This document shows, piece after piece, positions 10,164 through 21,884 of a DNA stretch of 64,000 bases; the stretch's first letter is position 1, and each line of letters opens with the position of its first letter. Both the position numbers and the translations under genes were made by a program. The notes below the pieces were generated by a model, which was not told the DNA's origin, ran no database searches, and saw only the letters and a program-made list of their open reading frames with translations. Source of the stretch: Proteiniborus sp. MB09-C3 (GTDB taxonomy: Bacteria; Bacillota; Clostridia; Tissierellales; Proteiniboraceae); the NCBI RefSeq assembly GCF_030263895.1, contig NZ_CP127161.1:1488001-1552000 (forward strand), written 5' to 3'.

Positions 10164-10770
10164 TGATGATGGATTAATTAGAGACAGCTTAAAAATACTT
10201 CTCAGTCTAGAGTCCGATATAGAGGTAGTAGGGACTGCAATAAATGGACAGCAGGCCTTTGAGCTATGTCAAAAAAATAGACCAGATATAGTTCTTATGG
10301 ATATAAGAATGCCTATTATGGATGGGGTTCTGGGCACAAAGCTTATAAAAGAACATTTCAATGATATTAAAATCATCATATTGACAACCTTTAAGGATGA
10401 TGAATACATAAGAGAAGCAATAAAGAACGGAGCAGAAGGTTATATATTAAAGAATCAATCTTCTGATAGTATAGTAGATAGCTTAAGAACAGTATATGGA
10501 GGAAATACTGTTCTGGATAAAGAGGTCGCAGACACTTTGACATCAATGCTAAAGGATAAACCTGATAAAAAAGGCAATATATATTATGAATTAGGGAAAC
10601 GAGAGCTGGAAATATTGAAGCTTATATCAGAGGGACTATCTAATAAAGAAATAGGAGCTAAGCTCTACCTGAGCGAAGGCACTGTAAGAAATTATATAAC
10701 TATACTTCTAGATAAATTAAGTTTAAGAGACAGAACTCAATTAGCTATATTTTATTTAAAAAACATGTAA
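10144..10770 (+). CDS. NarL/LuxR-family response regulator (LnrK-like)
   Basis: 208 residues: receiver domain (residues 1-120) with acidic pocket ADDD, phospho-acceptor Asp53 in VLMDIRMPIMDG and conserved Lys in ILKNQ, then a LuxR-type HTH at about 145-205 (RELEILKLISEGLSNKEI). The GTG start follows AAGGAGGTG and lies within the kinase gene. It is the natural partner of the kinase just upstream and probably controls the efflux operon at 5793. A terminator follows, so kinase and regulator close the transcription unit. Confidence 0.9.
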   Translation: MKVLIADDDGLIRDSLKILLSLESDIEVVGTAINGQQAFELCQKNRPDIVLMDIRMPIMDGVLGTKLIKEHFNDIKIIILTTFKDDEYIREAIKNGAEGYILKNQSSDSIVDSLRTVYGGNTVLDKEVADTLTSMLKDKPDKKGNIYYELGKRELEILKLISEGLSNKEIGAKLYLSEGTVRNYITILLDKLSLRDRTQLAIFYLKNM

Positions 10771-10773
10771 AGT

Positions 10774-10805
10774 AGGGTGAAATAGTTTCTTTTCACCCTT
10801 GATTT
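10774..10805 (+). terminator. terminator of the kinase/regulator operon
   Basis: AGGGTGAAA pairs with TTTCACCCT four bases after the regulator stop codon. Only a weak T-rich tail (TGATTTC) follows. Confidence 0.6.
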
Positions 10806-10913
10806 CATGATTTCCTAAAAAATTAATTGTGAATGACTACCTCTGTCAGAACCATATAGAGTTATATAGCTATAACTATAGTGTCCCATTTTAGCAACTG
10901 GCTACCCCGAATT

Positions 10914-11519
10914 TTATAGAGAAATTTGTTGAATGCTTTGTATAAGGGAAGAGGTTACGAAATATATTCCCAAGGCAGACGGCATTTTAGCTACAAATAG
11001 TAATGCCATAATTACAGGAAAAACTAAGGTTTGTGCAGATAGTTTAGGAATATTTTTGCCTTTAATCAAGTTTAAATAACATAGCAGACTGGGCATCAAC
11101 TGTATTAGCACATAAATAATAGGTAAAATAAAATAAGGATCAGGTAATGATAATGAAGATACCCAAGGCATAATCTTTGTTGTAGTATTAACTATATTTT
11201 TTGTGAATAACTTGTGTAGTACGACAAAGATTGGGGCCTGAATAAATAGCAATGCAAAACCTAATAGGGATTTAGGATTACTTTGGTATAGGTTCTGCAA
11301 TTCTTCATTCATCTTTTTTTCATTGTTCTTGTACTTATCCTTTATTTCATTGACTTTATTATTTAATTCTTGAATATCCTTCATAGATTTTTTTTGCTTA
11401 ATAACTAAAGGTAATAGCATTATATTTATCATAATAGTTATTATGATTATAGTTAAGCCATAGTCACTAGTAAAACTATTCACAGTATTTAATAATAATT
11501 GAAAAACATTAGTAAGCAT
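10914..11519 (-). CDS. YidC/Oxa1/SpoIIIJ family membrane protein insertase (atypical)
   Basis: 201 residues, the short Gram-positive form. YGLTIIIITIMINIMLLPL is the first core helix, followed by the cytoplasmic helical hairpin with QKKSMKDIQELNNKVNEIKDKY in two parts and the block PKSLLGFALLFIQAPIF. Members insert single-span and other proteins into the membrane, alone or with SecYEG. The groove arginine found in SpoIIIJ (T-I-L-I-R) is replaced by Asn (TIMIN). There is no lipobox or cleavable signal. The Shine-Dalgarno AAGGGG is 8 bases from the ATG and abuts a 13-bp inverted repeat shared with the upstream ORF. I infer an auxiliary YidC2-like paralogue. Confidence 0.82.
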   Translation of the reverse strand: MLTNVFQLLLNTVNSFTSDYGLTIIIITIMINIMLLPLVIKQKKSMKDIQELNNKVNEIKDKYKNNEKKMNEELQNLYQSNPKSLLGFALLFIQAPIFVVLHKLFTKNIVNTTTKIMPWVSSLSLPDPYFILPIIYVLIQLMPSLLCYLNLIKGKNIPKLSAQTLVFPVIMALLFVAKMPSALGIYFVTSSLIQSIQQISL

Positions 11520-11531
11520 TTATGCATCCCC

Positions 11532-11580
11532 TTCTGATATTTTATTGATTATGAAAAAATGTAATAGTAAAATATCAGAA
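11532..11580 (-). promoter_or_regulatory. RNA hairpin linking the leader ORF stop codon to the yidC ribosome binding site
   Basis: A perfect 13-bp inverted repeat, TTCTGATATTTTA (11580-11568 on the minus strand) and TAAAATATCAGAA (11544-11532), separated by 23 bases. The 5' arm contains the TGA stop of the 77-codon ORF. The 3' arm ends inside AGAAGGGG, the yidC Shine-Dalgarno. No T-run follows, so it is not a terminator. A ribosome stalled at the end of the ORF would cover the 5' arm and free the ribosome binding site. Confidence 0.75.
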
Positions 11581-11808
11581 TTCAACGTAGAAAATCCAGA
11601 TTCTATATTTATTATAGGCATCGTAAAGTTGGGTATATAAATTATTTGCAATAAAATATACCATAAGATGTATTGGATTATATAGTTTAACTGTATCAAT
11701 AGATATACTATATAAATTATTCGTGCCTATATTATTCACTAAATAAACAATAATAAAGCTAAATACAAATAATGATGACAATAAAAAGACTATATCAAAA
11801 TCAAACAT
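11575..11808 (-). CDS. 77-residue membrane leader protein, candidate MifM-like arrest peptide
   Basis: No database family recognised. It starts MFDFD followed by a hydrophobic segment (residues about 6-26), then a polar middle and the C-terminus KYRIWIFYVEF. A single span with an acidic N-terminus suggests N-out/C-in topology, the topology of Bacillus MifM. MifM is a nascent chain that is inserted by YidC and stalls when insertion fails, inducing yidC2. RIWI recalls the RITTWI arrest segment of MifM, but the similarity is too short to prove homology. GGTGAT lies five to six bases before the ATG, and a promoter (11841-11868) is immediately upstream. The function is inferred from position, topology and the overlapping hairpin. 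Confidence 0.6.
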   Translation of the reverse strand: MFDFDIVFLLSSLFVFSFIIVYLVNNIGTNNLYSISIDTVKLYNPIHLMVYFIANNLYTQLYDAYNKYRIWIFYVEF

Positions 11809-11840
11809 AAAATCACCATTCTTATTTTCTTGATAAGTTT

Positions 11841-11868
11841 ATTATACTATATTATCTAAGCAAAGCAA
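11841..11868 (-). promoter_or_regulatory. predicted sigma-A promoter of the leader ORF-yidC unit
   Basis: On the minus strand TTGCTT (11868-11863), a 16-bp spacer and TATAAT (11846-11841). Transcription would begin near 11834, about 25 bases before the ATG of the 77-codon ORF, so leader and yidC share one transcript. Confidence 0.55.
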
Positions 11869-11883
11869 GGACGATGTTTCTCC

Positions 11884-12576
11884 TTACTCAGTTACATTTT
11901 TTACAGGTATTTTATTTTGCACCATCAAACCAGTAACCTGTCTTTTTAATTCTCCGTTAGCCATAAATACAATTTTACCATAATTATTTATAAGCTTAAG
12001 CTCCATACGATCTGGGAATACTTCGTATTCTTCAATATCATTGTAGCTATAAAAGCCTGAGTCATTAATTATATTTATGTGTACACCAAAAGGAATTTCA
12101 ATCCTTCCATCAAAGCCCGTGATTAATATACCATTTCTCTGAAAAAACACCTTAGTGCTTCGGTTAGATATCCTCAATAACAATTCAATAATGATTACAG
12201 AGCCTATGAATAGTAATATTCTAATCATAAAGGTATAATCAAACACTATTTTTCCAAGAAACGGGGCTAAGTGTATAAGTATGAGAAAGGCATAAGGAAT
12301 CAATTTTTCCTTCATACCAAATTTGCTTATATTAGCAGATACAAAACTAGTATTAGAATTTAGTATCTTTCTATAAAATATATATCTTATCAATGCTTGC
12401 AATATAATGAATAACACTAGTCCAATAGTAGTAAATAATGGAGAAATGATATTGAACATTACACTTTCATCCATCTTTACCATAAGTGGATTCATAGATT
12501 GAAAAAATAGAGATATTGCAATTAGTGTAATGAAAAATGATAAAAAGAATATTGCTACTTTCTTAGTTTGCGACAT
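11884..12576 (-). CDS. membrane protein of unknown function
   Basis: 230 residues. Helices are predicted at about 8-28, 45-66, 92-112 and 118-136. The C-terminal 90 residues are soluble and beta-rich (FFQRNGILITGFDGRIEIPFG), resembling a PH-like or DUF5673-type module without being recognisable. The start follows GGGAGGT. Its stop lies just upstream of the predicted leader-ORF promoter, so it is probably a separate unit from yidC. I do not recognise the family and propose no function. Confidence 0.7.
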   Translation of the reverse strand: MSQTKKVAIFFLSFFITLIAISLFFQSMNPLMVKMDESVMFNIISPLFTTIGLVLFIILQALIRYIFYRKILNSNTSFVSANISKFGMKEKLIPYAFLILIHLAPFLGKIVFDYTFMIRILLFIGSVIIIELLLRISNRSTKVFFQRNGILITGFDGRIEIPFGVHINIINDSGFYSYNDIEEYEVFPDRMELKLINNYGKIVFMANGELKRQVTGLMVQNKIPVKNVTE

Positions 12577-12693
12577 AATTTACCTCCCGAATAAAAACTT
12601 TCTATTATTTAAATTATATACATTTTTTAAATTTAAACAACATCAAATGTGGTATTATAATTATATATTAATAAAGAAATAAGGGTGAAATCA

Positions 12694-14553
12694 TTGTTTA
12701 ACATAGAAGAAGAACTAAAAAAGCTGCCAGATAAACCTGGTGTATATTTAATGAAAAACAAAGATGACCAGATAATATATGTTGGAAAAGCGATATCATT
12801 AAAGAAAAGAGTTCGACAATATTTTCAATCATCTAAAAATCATACTCCTAAAGTAAATGCAATGGTAAAAAATATAGAAGAATTTGAATATATCATCACA
12901 GATACTGAAGTTGAGGCGCTGATACTTGAGGCAAATTTAATAAAAAAGCATAAGCCTAAGTATAATATCTTATTGAGAGATGATAAACAGTATCCATATA
13001 TAAAGGTTACTACAAATGAGAAATATCCAAGAGTGATGAAAACTAGGAGAATTATTAAGGACGGAGCAAAATACTTTGGACCATATACAAGTGTTGGAGC
13101 CGTCAATGATACATTAGAAATTATCAACAATCTTTATCCCCTTAGAACATGTAAAATGAATTTTGATAAAAATGAAAAAAGGAAAAGACCCTGTCTTAAC
13201 TATTATATAGGTAAATGTTTTGGTCCTTGCTACCATGATGTAGAAGAAAAAAAATACATGGAAATGATAGATGAGATTATCATGTTTTTAAGTGGCAAGG
13301 AGGAAAAGCTTATAGAAGTAATAGAGAATAAAATGAAGGAAGCAGCTAAGAATTTGGATTTTGAAAATGCTGCAAAATATAGAGATAAAATAAATTCACT
13401 AAATCTAATGTTAGAAAAACAGAAAATAGTGTCAACTACTATGGTAGATCAAGATATAATAGGGATGGCAACTGGAATAGATGAGGCCTGTGTACAAATC
13501 TTCTTTGTAAGGGGAGGAAAGGTTACAGGCAGAGAGCATTTTATACTTACAGATACTGAATACCAAAGTAGAGGAGAGATACTTAGCTCTTTTGTAAAGC
13601 AATTTTATATAGGTAGTTCATATGTGCCAAAGGAAATACTTATAGAGGAAGAATTCGAGGATATTGAGGCAGTAACTAGCTGGCTCAGTGACAAAAGAGG
13701 CTCGAAAGTAGGTATAAGGGTGCCAAAACGAGGAGAAAAGAATCTTTTAGTTGAAATGGTAAGAAAAAATGCACTAGACATGTTAGATAAGTATGGAGAT
13801 AAGATAAAAAGAAAACTGGCAAGCAATGAAAAGGCATTAAATGAACTAAAGGACGTCCTGAAGCTTGATGACATACCTAGACGAATAGAGGCCTTCGATA
13901 TTTCAAATATACAAGGTGTAGAATCAGTTGGTTCTATGGTGGTATTTGAAAACGGTCAATCAAAAAATAGCGACTATAGAAGGTTCAAAATTAAAACAAT
14001 AATTGGGCCAGATGATTATGGCAGTATGGAGGAAATTATATATAGAAGGTTTAATAGAGGAATTAAAGAAAAAAATATGATTGAGCAAAATATTGTGGCA
14101 GTTGAGAGCTTTTCAGTTTTTCCAGACCTTATTATGATGGATGGAGGAAAAGGACAGGTAAATGTGGCTAAGAAGGTATTGAAAGATTTAAGTATTAGTA
14201 TACCTGTTTGTGGACTTGTAAAGGATGACTTTCATAGGACTAGGGCTTTGACCTATGAGGATACAGAAATAGGCTTACCATCAAATAGTGAAAGCTTTAA
14301 GCTAATAACAAGGATACAGGATGAGGCCCATAGGTTTGCTATAACATATCATAGAAGTCTTAGGGATAAAAAAATGATCAGGTCAGTGCTTGATGACATA
14401 AGAGGAATTGGAGACAAAAGAAAAAAAGCCCTTTTAAAAGCCTTTGGTTCTGTAGATAATATAAAAAAAGCGACAATTGAAGAACTAGCCGACATTGAAG
14501 GCATGAACAAATTAGCAGCTCAGCAGGTATACGATTTTTTTAGAGTAAAATAA
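12694..14553 (+). CDS. uvrC: UvrABC system protein C
   Basis: About 620 residues, the normal UvrC length. The GIY-YIG nuclease domain is at residues 10-95 (PGVYLM ... IIYVGKA), with four cysteines in a CLNYYIGKCFGPC-type segment. The UVR motif is near 200-235 (DFENAAKYRDKI). The RNase H-like second nuclease domain has EAFDISNIQG and PDLIMMDGGKGQ, and tandem helix-hairpin-helix motifs close the protein (IRGIGDKRKKALLKAFGS). UvrC makes both incisions in nucleotide excision repair after UvrA/UvrB damage recognition. I prefer the TTG at 12694, spaced correctly from AAGGGTGA. A GTG at 12685 inside that site is the alternative. It heads the uvrC-hprK-PHP group. Confidence 0.95.
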   Translation: MFNIEEELKKLPDKPGVYLMKNKDDQIIYVGKAISLKKRVRQYFQSSKNHTPKVNAMVKNIEEFEYIITDTEVEALILEANLIKKHKPKYNILLRDDKQYPYIKVTTNEKYPRVMKTRRIIKDGAKYFGPYTSVGAVNDTLEIINNLYPLRTCKMNFDKNEKRKRPCLNYYIGKCFGPCYHDVEEKKYMEMIDEIIMFLSGKEEKLIEVIENKMKEAAKNLDFENAAKYRDKINSLNLMLEKQKIVSTTMVDQDIIGMATGIDEACVQIFFVRGGKVTGREHFILTDTEYQSRGEILSSFVKQFYIGSSYVPKEILIEEEFEDIEAVTSWLSDKRGSKVGIRVPKRGEKNLLVEMVRKNALDMLDKYGDKIKRKLASNEKALNELKDVLKLDDIPRRIEAFDISNIQGVESVGSMVVFENGQSKNSDYRRFKIKTIIGPDDYGSMEEIIYRRFNRGIKEKNMIEQNIVAVESFSVFPDLIMMDGGKGQVNVAKKVLKDLSISIPVCGLVKDDFHRTRALTYEDTEIGLPSNSESFKLITRIQDEAHRFAITYHRSLRDKKMIRSVLDDIRGIGDKRKKALLKAFGSVDNIKKATIEELADIEGMNKLAAQQVYDFFRVK

Positions 14554-14654
14554 GCTTAAGCTTGTTTCATGGAAAAATTGCCTTACTATTAGCGAATATA
14601 AGTTTAAGAATGCCACATAGAATAAATAGGTGATTGAAACGAAGGAGGAGTATA

Positions 14655-15599
14655 ATGAGGTCAGTATCAATTGATAAATTAATTGAGGATTTGGAATTAG
14701 AGATTATTCATAAGTCTGAGAACTCCATATCTGAAATAACTAGAGTTGAGTTAAGTAGATTAGGATTACAGCTTGTAGGCTTTTTCAAATATTTTGGATA
14801 TAAAAGGCTTCAGATAATTGGAAATGTAGAGTGGCATTTTCTAGCTGGACTCGAAAAAAACGTTAGAGTAAGCAGATTAAATACAATTTTTCAATACCCA
14901 ATACCAGCAGTAGTATTTACAAGAAACCTAGAAGTATTTGACGAAATAATTGAGGCGGCTAAAAAGTATAACAGAACCATATTAAGAACACCTATGACAA
15001 CTACCAAATTTATTAATAGACTGATTAATTACCTTGATGATGCATTAGCGCCCCAAATAACTATGCATGGGGTATTAGTCGAAGTTTATGGAATGGGAAT
15101 ACTAATAACAGGAGAAAGTGGAGTAGGAAAAAGCGAAACCGCACTTGAGCTGGTAAAGAGAGGGCATAGACTTGTAGCAGATGATGCTGTCCAAATTAAA
15201 AAGCTTGGAGAGGATTTACTTATCGGTGAATCACCTGAGGTAATTAGACATTTTCTTGAGATAAGAGGTCTAGGTATATTAGATATAGAAAGATTATATG
15301 GAGTTGGAGCAGTTAAAAAATGGGAAGCCATAGATTTAGTGGTTCATCTAGAGGATTGGGATTCACAAAAAGAATATGATAGAATAGGATTAGATGATGA
15401 ATATATTGATATACTTGGCAAGCAGGTATTGCAGTTGACTATACCAGTAAGACCTGGAAGAAATGTTGCTATGATACTTGAAGTAGCTACAAGAAATACT
15501 AGACAAAAACAATTTGGATACAATGCTGCTATGGAATTAGATAAAAGATTAAAGCATGAATTTGAAATGAAAAAACAAGGTGGCAATAAACAAGGCTAA
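14655..15599 (+). CDS. hprK: HPr kinase/phosphorylase
   Basis: 314 residues. Residues 1-130 form the N-terminal domain. GESGVGKSE near residue 153 is the P-loop, HRLVADDAV holds the catalytic region, and LEIRGLGILDIERLYG is the family signature. The enzyme phosphorylates Ser46 of HPr with ATP and removes the phosphate with inorganic phosphate, so it sets carbon catabolite control. Its substrate HPr is encoded at 58965 in this window. The start at 14655 is fixed by GAAGGAGGAG; seven upstream in-frame codons are ignored. It lies 100 bases downstream of uvrC and 23 bases before a PHP gene. Confidence 0.96.
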   Translation: MRSVSIDKLIEDLELEIIHKSENSISEITRVELSRLGLQLVGFFKYFGYKRLQIIGNVEWHFLAGLEKNVRVSRLNTIFQYPIPAVVFTRNLEVFDEIIEAAKKYNRTILRTPMTTTKFINRLINYLDDALAPQITMHGVLVEVYGMGILITGESGVGKSETALELVKRGHRLVADDAVQIKKLGEDLLIGESPEVIRHFLEIRGLGILDIERLYGVGAVKKWEAIDLVVHLEDWDSQKEYDRIGLDDEYIDILGKQVLQLTIPVRPGRNVAMILEVATRNTRQKQFGYNAAMELDKRLKHEFEMKKQGGNKQG

Positions 15600-15622
15600 T
15601 ATTAAGAAAAGGAGCTGTTTTA

Positions 15623-16366
15623 ATGAAATTTGTAGTTGATACACATTGTCATACCTTTGCAAGTGGTCATGCATATAGTACAGTTATAGAGATTGCTAGG
15701 GAGGCAAATAATAAAGGCTTAGAAATGGTTGCCATAACAGATCATGGACCTGCTATGGGAGGGGCCTCAAATATATTTCATATTTTAAACCAGAAAGTCA
15801 TTCCAGAAACTATATATGGTGTACAGATATTAAGAGGAGTAGAGGCAAATATAATGGACTACGATGGAAATCTAGACATATCTGATGAGCATTTAGCTAA
15901 GCTAGACATTGTCATTGCTTCATTGCATGAAGCCTGCATTGAATCAGGAGGAGTTGATAAAAATACTAATGCAATCATAAAAGCAATGGAAAATAAAAAT
16001 GTAGACATAATTGCCCACCCTGGAAATCCTGCATTTCCAGTAGATTATGAGAAGATAGTAAAAAAGGCTAAGGAAACAAGAACACTAATTGAGATAAATA
16101 ACAGTTCCTTTGTTTCAAGCAGGCATGGAAGTCTAAACAACTGCATTGAAATCGCTAGGCTATGCAAGGAGCATGAAGTAATGATTACTGTAGGAAGTGA
16201 CTCTCATATAGCCTTTGATGTTGGAAGATTTGATAAGGCAATAGAGGTATTGACATCTGTTGGCATGCCAGAACATTTGATTGTTAATTTTTCTACAGAA
16301 AGATTAACAGAGCTTTTAGGTTTTAAAGGCAAAAAAAGATTTAGTACTACAACCCCAATAATTTAA
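15623..16366 (+). CDS. PHP domain metal-dependent phosphoesterase (YcdX-like)
   Basis: 247 residues, all PHP domain. The metal-binding motifs are DTHCHTFASGHAYST (residues 6-20), AITDHGPAMGG (about 37-47), EANIMDYDG and IIAHPGNP, and SDSHIAFDVG comes late in the chain. These match the YcdX type with a trinuclear metal site. The physiological phosphoester is unknown. It follows hprK by 23 bases with AAAGGAG as ribosome binding site, an arrangement repeated by a second PHP gene after murB at 50203. The two PHP proteins are clear relatives of each other. Confidence 0.88.
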   Translation: MKFVVDTHCHTFASGHAYSTVIEIAREANNKGLEMVAITDHGPAMGGASNIFHILNQKVIPETIYGVQILRGVEANIMDYDGNLDISDEHLAKLDIVIASLHEACIESGGVDKNTNAIIKAMENKNVDIIAHPGNPAFPVDYEKIVKKAKETRTLIEINNSSFVSSRHGSLNNCIEIARLCKEHEVMITVGSDSHIAFDVGRFDKAIEVLTSVGMPEHLIVNFSTERLTELLGFKGKKRFSTTTPII

Positions 16367-16438
16367 CCAGAATGATTGAGTAATATAAGTTCTTGATAAT
16401 TAAAACATTTTTGTAAGATTTAATAAGCGTTAGATTTA

Positions 16439-20057
<3,619 letters not shown>

Positions 20058-20077
20058 AATAATATATAGATAGTAAG

Positions 20078-20115
20078 AACAGGTAAGAATATAAATCTCT
20101 TACCTGTTTTTTTAT
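20078..20115 (+). terminator. Rho-independent terminator of PFOR
   Basis: AACAGGTAAGA pairs with TCTTACCTGTT and is followed by TTTTTTATTT, starting 20 bases after the stop codon. Confidence 0.9.
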
Positions 20116-20130
20116 TTAGAGGAATGGAGA

Positions 20131-20145
20131 CCAAGGGGACAGGAA
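20131..20145 (+). repeat. left part of dispersed repeat copy A, split by the IS3 element
   Basis: CCAAGGGGACAGGAA, identical to the start of the uninterrupted copy at 26606. The rest of the copy continues at 21600. The last three bases (GAA) are the target-site duplication. Confidence 0.75.
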
Positions 20146-20177
20146 TGATCTGACCCCAAAAAGTTGGACATTTTGAA

Positions 20178-21077
20178 TTAAGCTACTGATAAGGATTGAG
20201 CTCTATATTGGATAGGGCTTAATCCTTTTAGTTTGGTCTTTATTCTGTATTTATTATACCACTCTATGTAATCTATTAGTTCTCTCTTAAAGTGATCTGT
20301 ATCATCAAATTTTTGAAGATATAGTAATTCTGATTTTAACAAACCAAAAAAGTTTTCAATTACTGAATTGTCCAAACAGTTTCCTTTTCTGGACATACTT
20401 TGCTTTATTCCTAGTTGTTTTAATCGATAACTGTATCTTTTGTGTCTGTATTGCCACCCTTGATCTGAGTGAAATGTTAAACCTTCTAAGTTTTTATGCT
20501 TTTCAAATGCAATATCAAGCATCTCCATTACTTGCCCGAAGTGTGGTCTACTTGTAATAGAATAACTAATGATCTCTCCGTTAAACAAATCTAGTATTGG
20601 TGATAGGTATAATTTTTCCCCGAATAGTGAGAACTCTGTTATGTCTGTAACCCACTTTTGATTAGGTTTTTCTGCTGAGAAATCTCTCTTCAATAGGTTT
20701 GATGCTGCTTCTCCTACTTCACCTTTATAGGATTTATATTTTTTCATTCTCACTTGGCATATGATATTTAGTTCTTTCATAAGTTTTTGTACAGTTTTGT
20801 GATTAATTACAAAGCCAAAGCTATTTAGGGACATAGTTATTCTTCTATAGCCGTATCTACCTTTACTGCTATCATATATTTCCCTTATCTTTTCTTTAAT
20901 TTTTTCATATTTATCTGGTATGTCGAATCTTTTCATATGGTAGTAAAATGTTGACCTTTTTAATCCTGCAACTTCTAGCAGGGTATTTAGATCGTGTTCA
21001 TGCCTTAAAGAGTTTACTACCTGTGCTTTTTCTTTGTTTTTAAGCTCATTTTTTCTTCCTTTAAGGCTATAGATTTT
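20178..21077 (-). CDS. IS3-family transposase OrfB (integrase core)
   Basis: The frame is open from 21077; the first ATG is only at 20936, after about 47 codons that encode normal OrfB sequence (NSLRHEHDLNTLLEVAG). An HTH_21-type region (GYRRITMSLN) precedes the rve core with the DDE residues in WVTDITEF, FHSDQGWQY and NCLDNSVIENFFGLLK. It catalyses cut-and-copy transposition as an OrfAB fusion. No ATG, GTG or TTG occurs in the upstream part, so translation must enter by frameshifting from orfA. The orfB frame is +1 relative to orfA, not the usual -1. Confidence 0.82.
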   Translation of the reverse strand, partial: KIYSLKGRKNELKNKEKAQVVNSLRHEHDLNTLLEVAGLKRSTFYYHMKRFDIPDKYEKIKEKIREIYDSSKGRYGYRRITMSLNSFGFVINHKTVQKLMKELNIICQVRMKKYKSYKGEVGEAASNLLKRDFSAEKPNQKWVTDITEFSLFGEKLYLSPILDLFNGEIISYSITSRPHFGQVMEMLDIAFEKHKNLEGLTFHSDQGWQYRHKRYSYRLKQLGIKQSMSRKGNCLDNSVIENFFGLLKSELLYLQKFDDTDHFKRELIDYIEWYNKYRIKTKLKGLSPIQYRAQSLSVA

Positions 21078-21543
21078 TTAAGTAGGCAACCTCTGCTTTA
21101 AGCTTTTTGATTTCTAATATTAATTTATCTTCTGTAGCATTATCTAAGGAGTCCATATTTATTTCATTTTTATCTTTTTTCATACCTTGTTTTTGTGATC
21201 TTCCACGTCTTTCAGTTAAAAGACCAACTTCTCCTTCCTCATTATATATGCGTTCCCAATTTTGAACAGTAGTTGTACCTGGTATTCCAAACAGGGCAGA
21301 TACCTGGTCTAGGGATAGATGGTTATTATGCATATATTTTACTACTTCTATTTTAAATTCACCAGTATATTTTCTAGGATTCATAGAAAAGCTAGCTTCT
21401 CCATGAATATCATAGCTATTCCACCATCTTGCAATGGTAGATTTAGAAATACCTAGTTCTTTTGAAACAGCTCTTATTGAATAATTTTCGTTTTGAATTA
21501 ATCTGATAGCTTTAATTTTATCTTTTTTATTATATTTGCTCAT
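21067..21543 (-). CDS. IS3-family transposase OrfA
   Basis: 158 residues with two helix-turn-helix units: residues about 5-50 (IRAVSKELGISKSTIARWW) and about 65-110 (LSLDQVSALFGIPGTTTVQNW). A basic linker and a C-terminal leucine-rich coiled segment (ILEIKKLKAEVAYLKNL) follow. OrfA binds the element ends. It ends at TTA-AAA-AAT-CTA-TAG, where the A-run is a plausible slippage site. GGAGGTGCA lies just upstream of the ATG. Confidence 0.88.
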   Translation of the reverse strand: MSKYNKKDKIKAIRLIQNENYSIRAVSKELGISKSTIARWWNSYDIHGEASFSMNPRKYTGEFKIEVVKYMHNNHLSLDQVSALFGIPGTTTVQNWERIYNEEGEVGLLTERRGRSQKQGMKKDKNEINMDSLDNATEDKLILEIKKLKAEVAYLKNL

Positions 21544-21599
21544 TTAAAAATGCACCTCCAAAAGTTAATTTTATTGTCTAACTTTTGGGGTGCACTTCA

Positions 21600-21884
21600 G
21601 AACCTCGGCTCTTATGATGTGCTTAGCATGGGTGTCAGCTTGGCGGTGAAAGACAATTAGAGCCTGGTAATAGCAACCATTGGCGGCCTATTTATATAAA
21701 ATGATAGATTGATTCTAGTTTTACTTTTCCTTTTAGCTTAATAGTCCCTCCTAATCAACAACTTGACAGTTTCGATTATTATCAAATGATATTTCAGATG
21801 CTGTAGTATATTGTTATATTACCTTTTATTGCATACTAATATTAATGAACTAACAAAGTCTTAGATCAAAAAAGCCAAAATTAC
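21600..21884. repeat. dispersed non-coding repeat, copy A (right part)
   Basis: About 285 bp strongly similar to 26621-26957. Shared blocks include TTATGATGTG, GGTGAAAG, TTTTACTTTTCCTT, CAACTTGACGTTTC-like, GCTGTAGTATATTGTTATAT and TTGCATACTAATATTAATGAA. No coding frame is conserved between copies. Confidence 0.7.

Larger units (their letters stand above)
20146..21599 (-). mobile_element. IS3-family (IS150-like) insertion sequence
   Basis: 1454 bp carrying orfA and orfB on the minus strand. The ends form imperfect terminal inverted repeats: TGATCTGACCCCAAAAAG at the left, and TGAAGTGCACCCCAAAAG on the complement of the right end. GAA (20143-20145 and 21600-21602) is a 3-bp target duplication. 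Removing the element plus one GAA restores the sequence of the related repeat at 26606, which fixes both boundaries. Confidence 0.9.
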
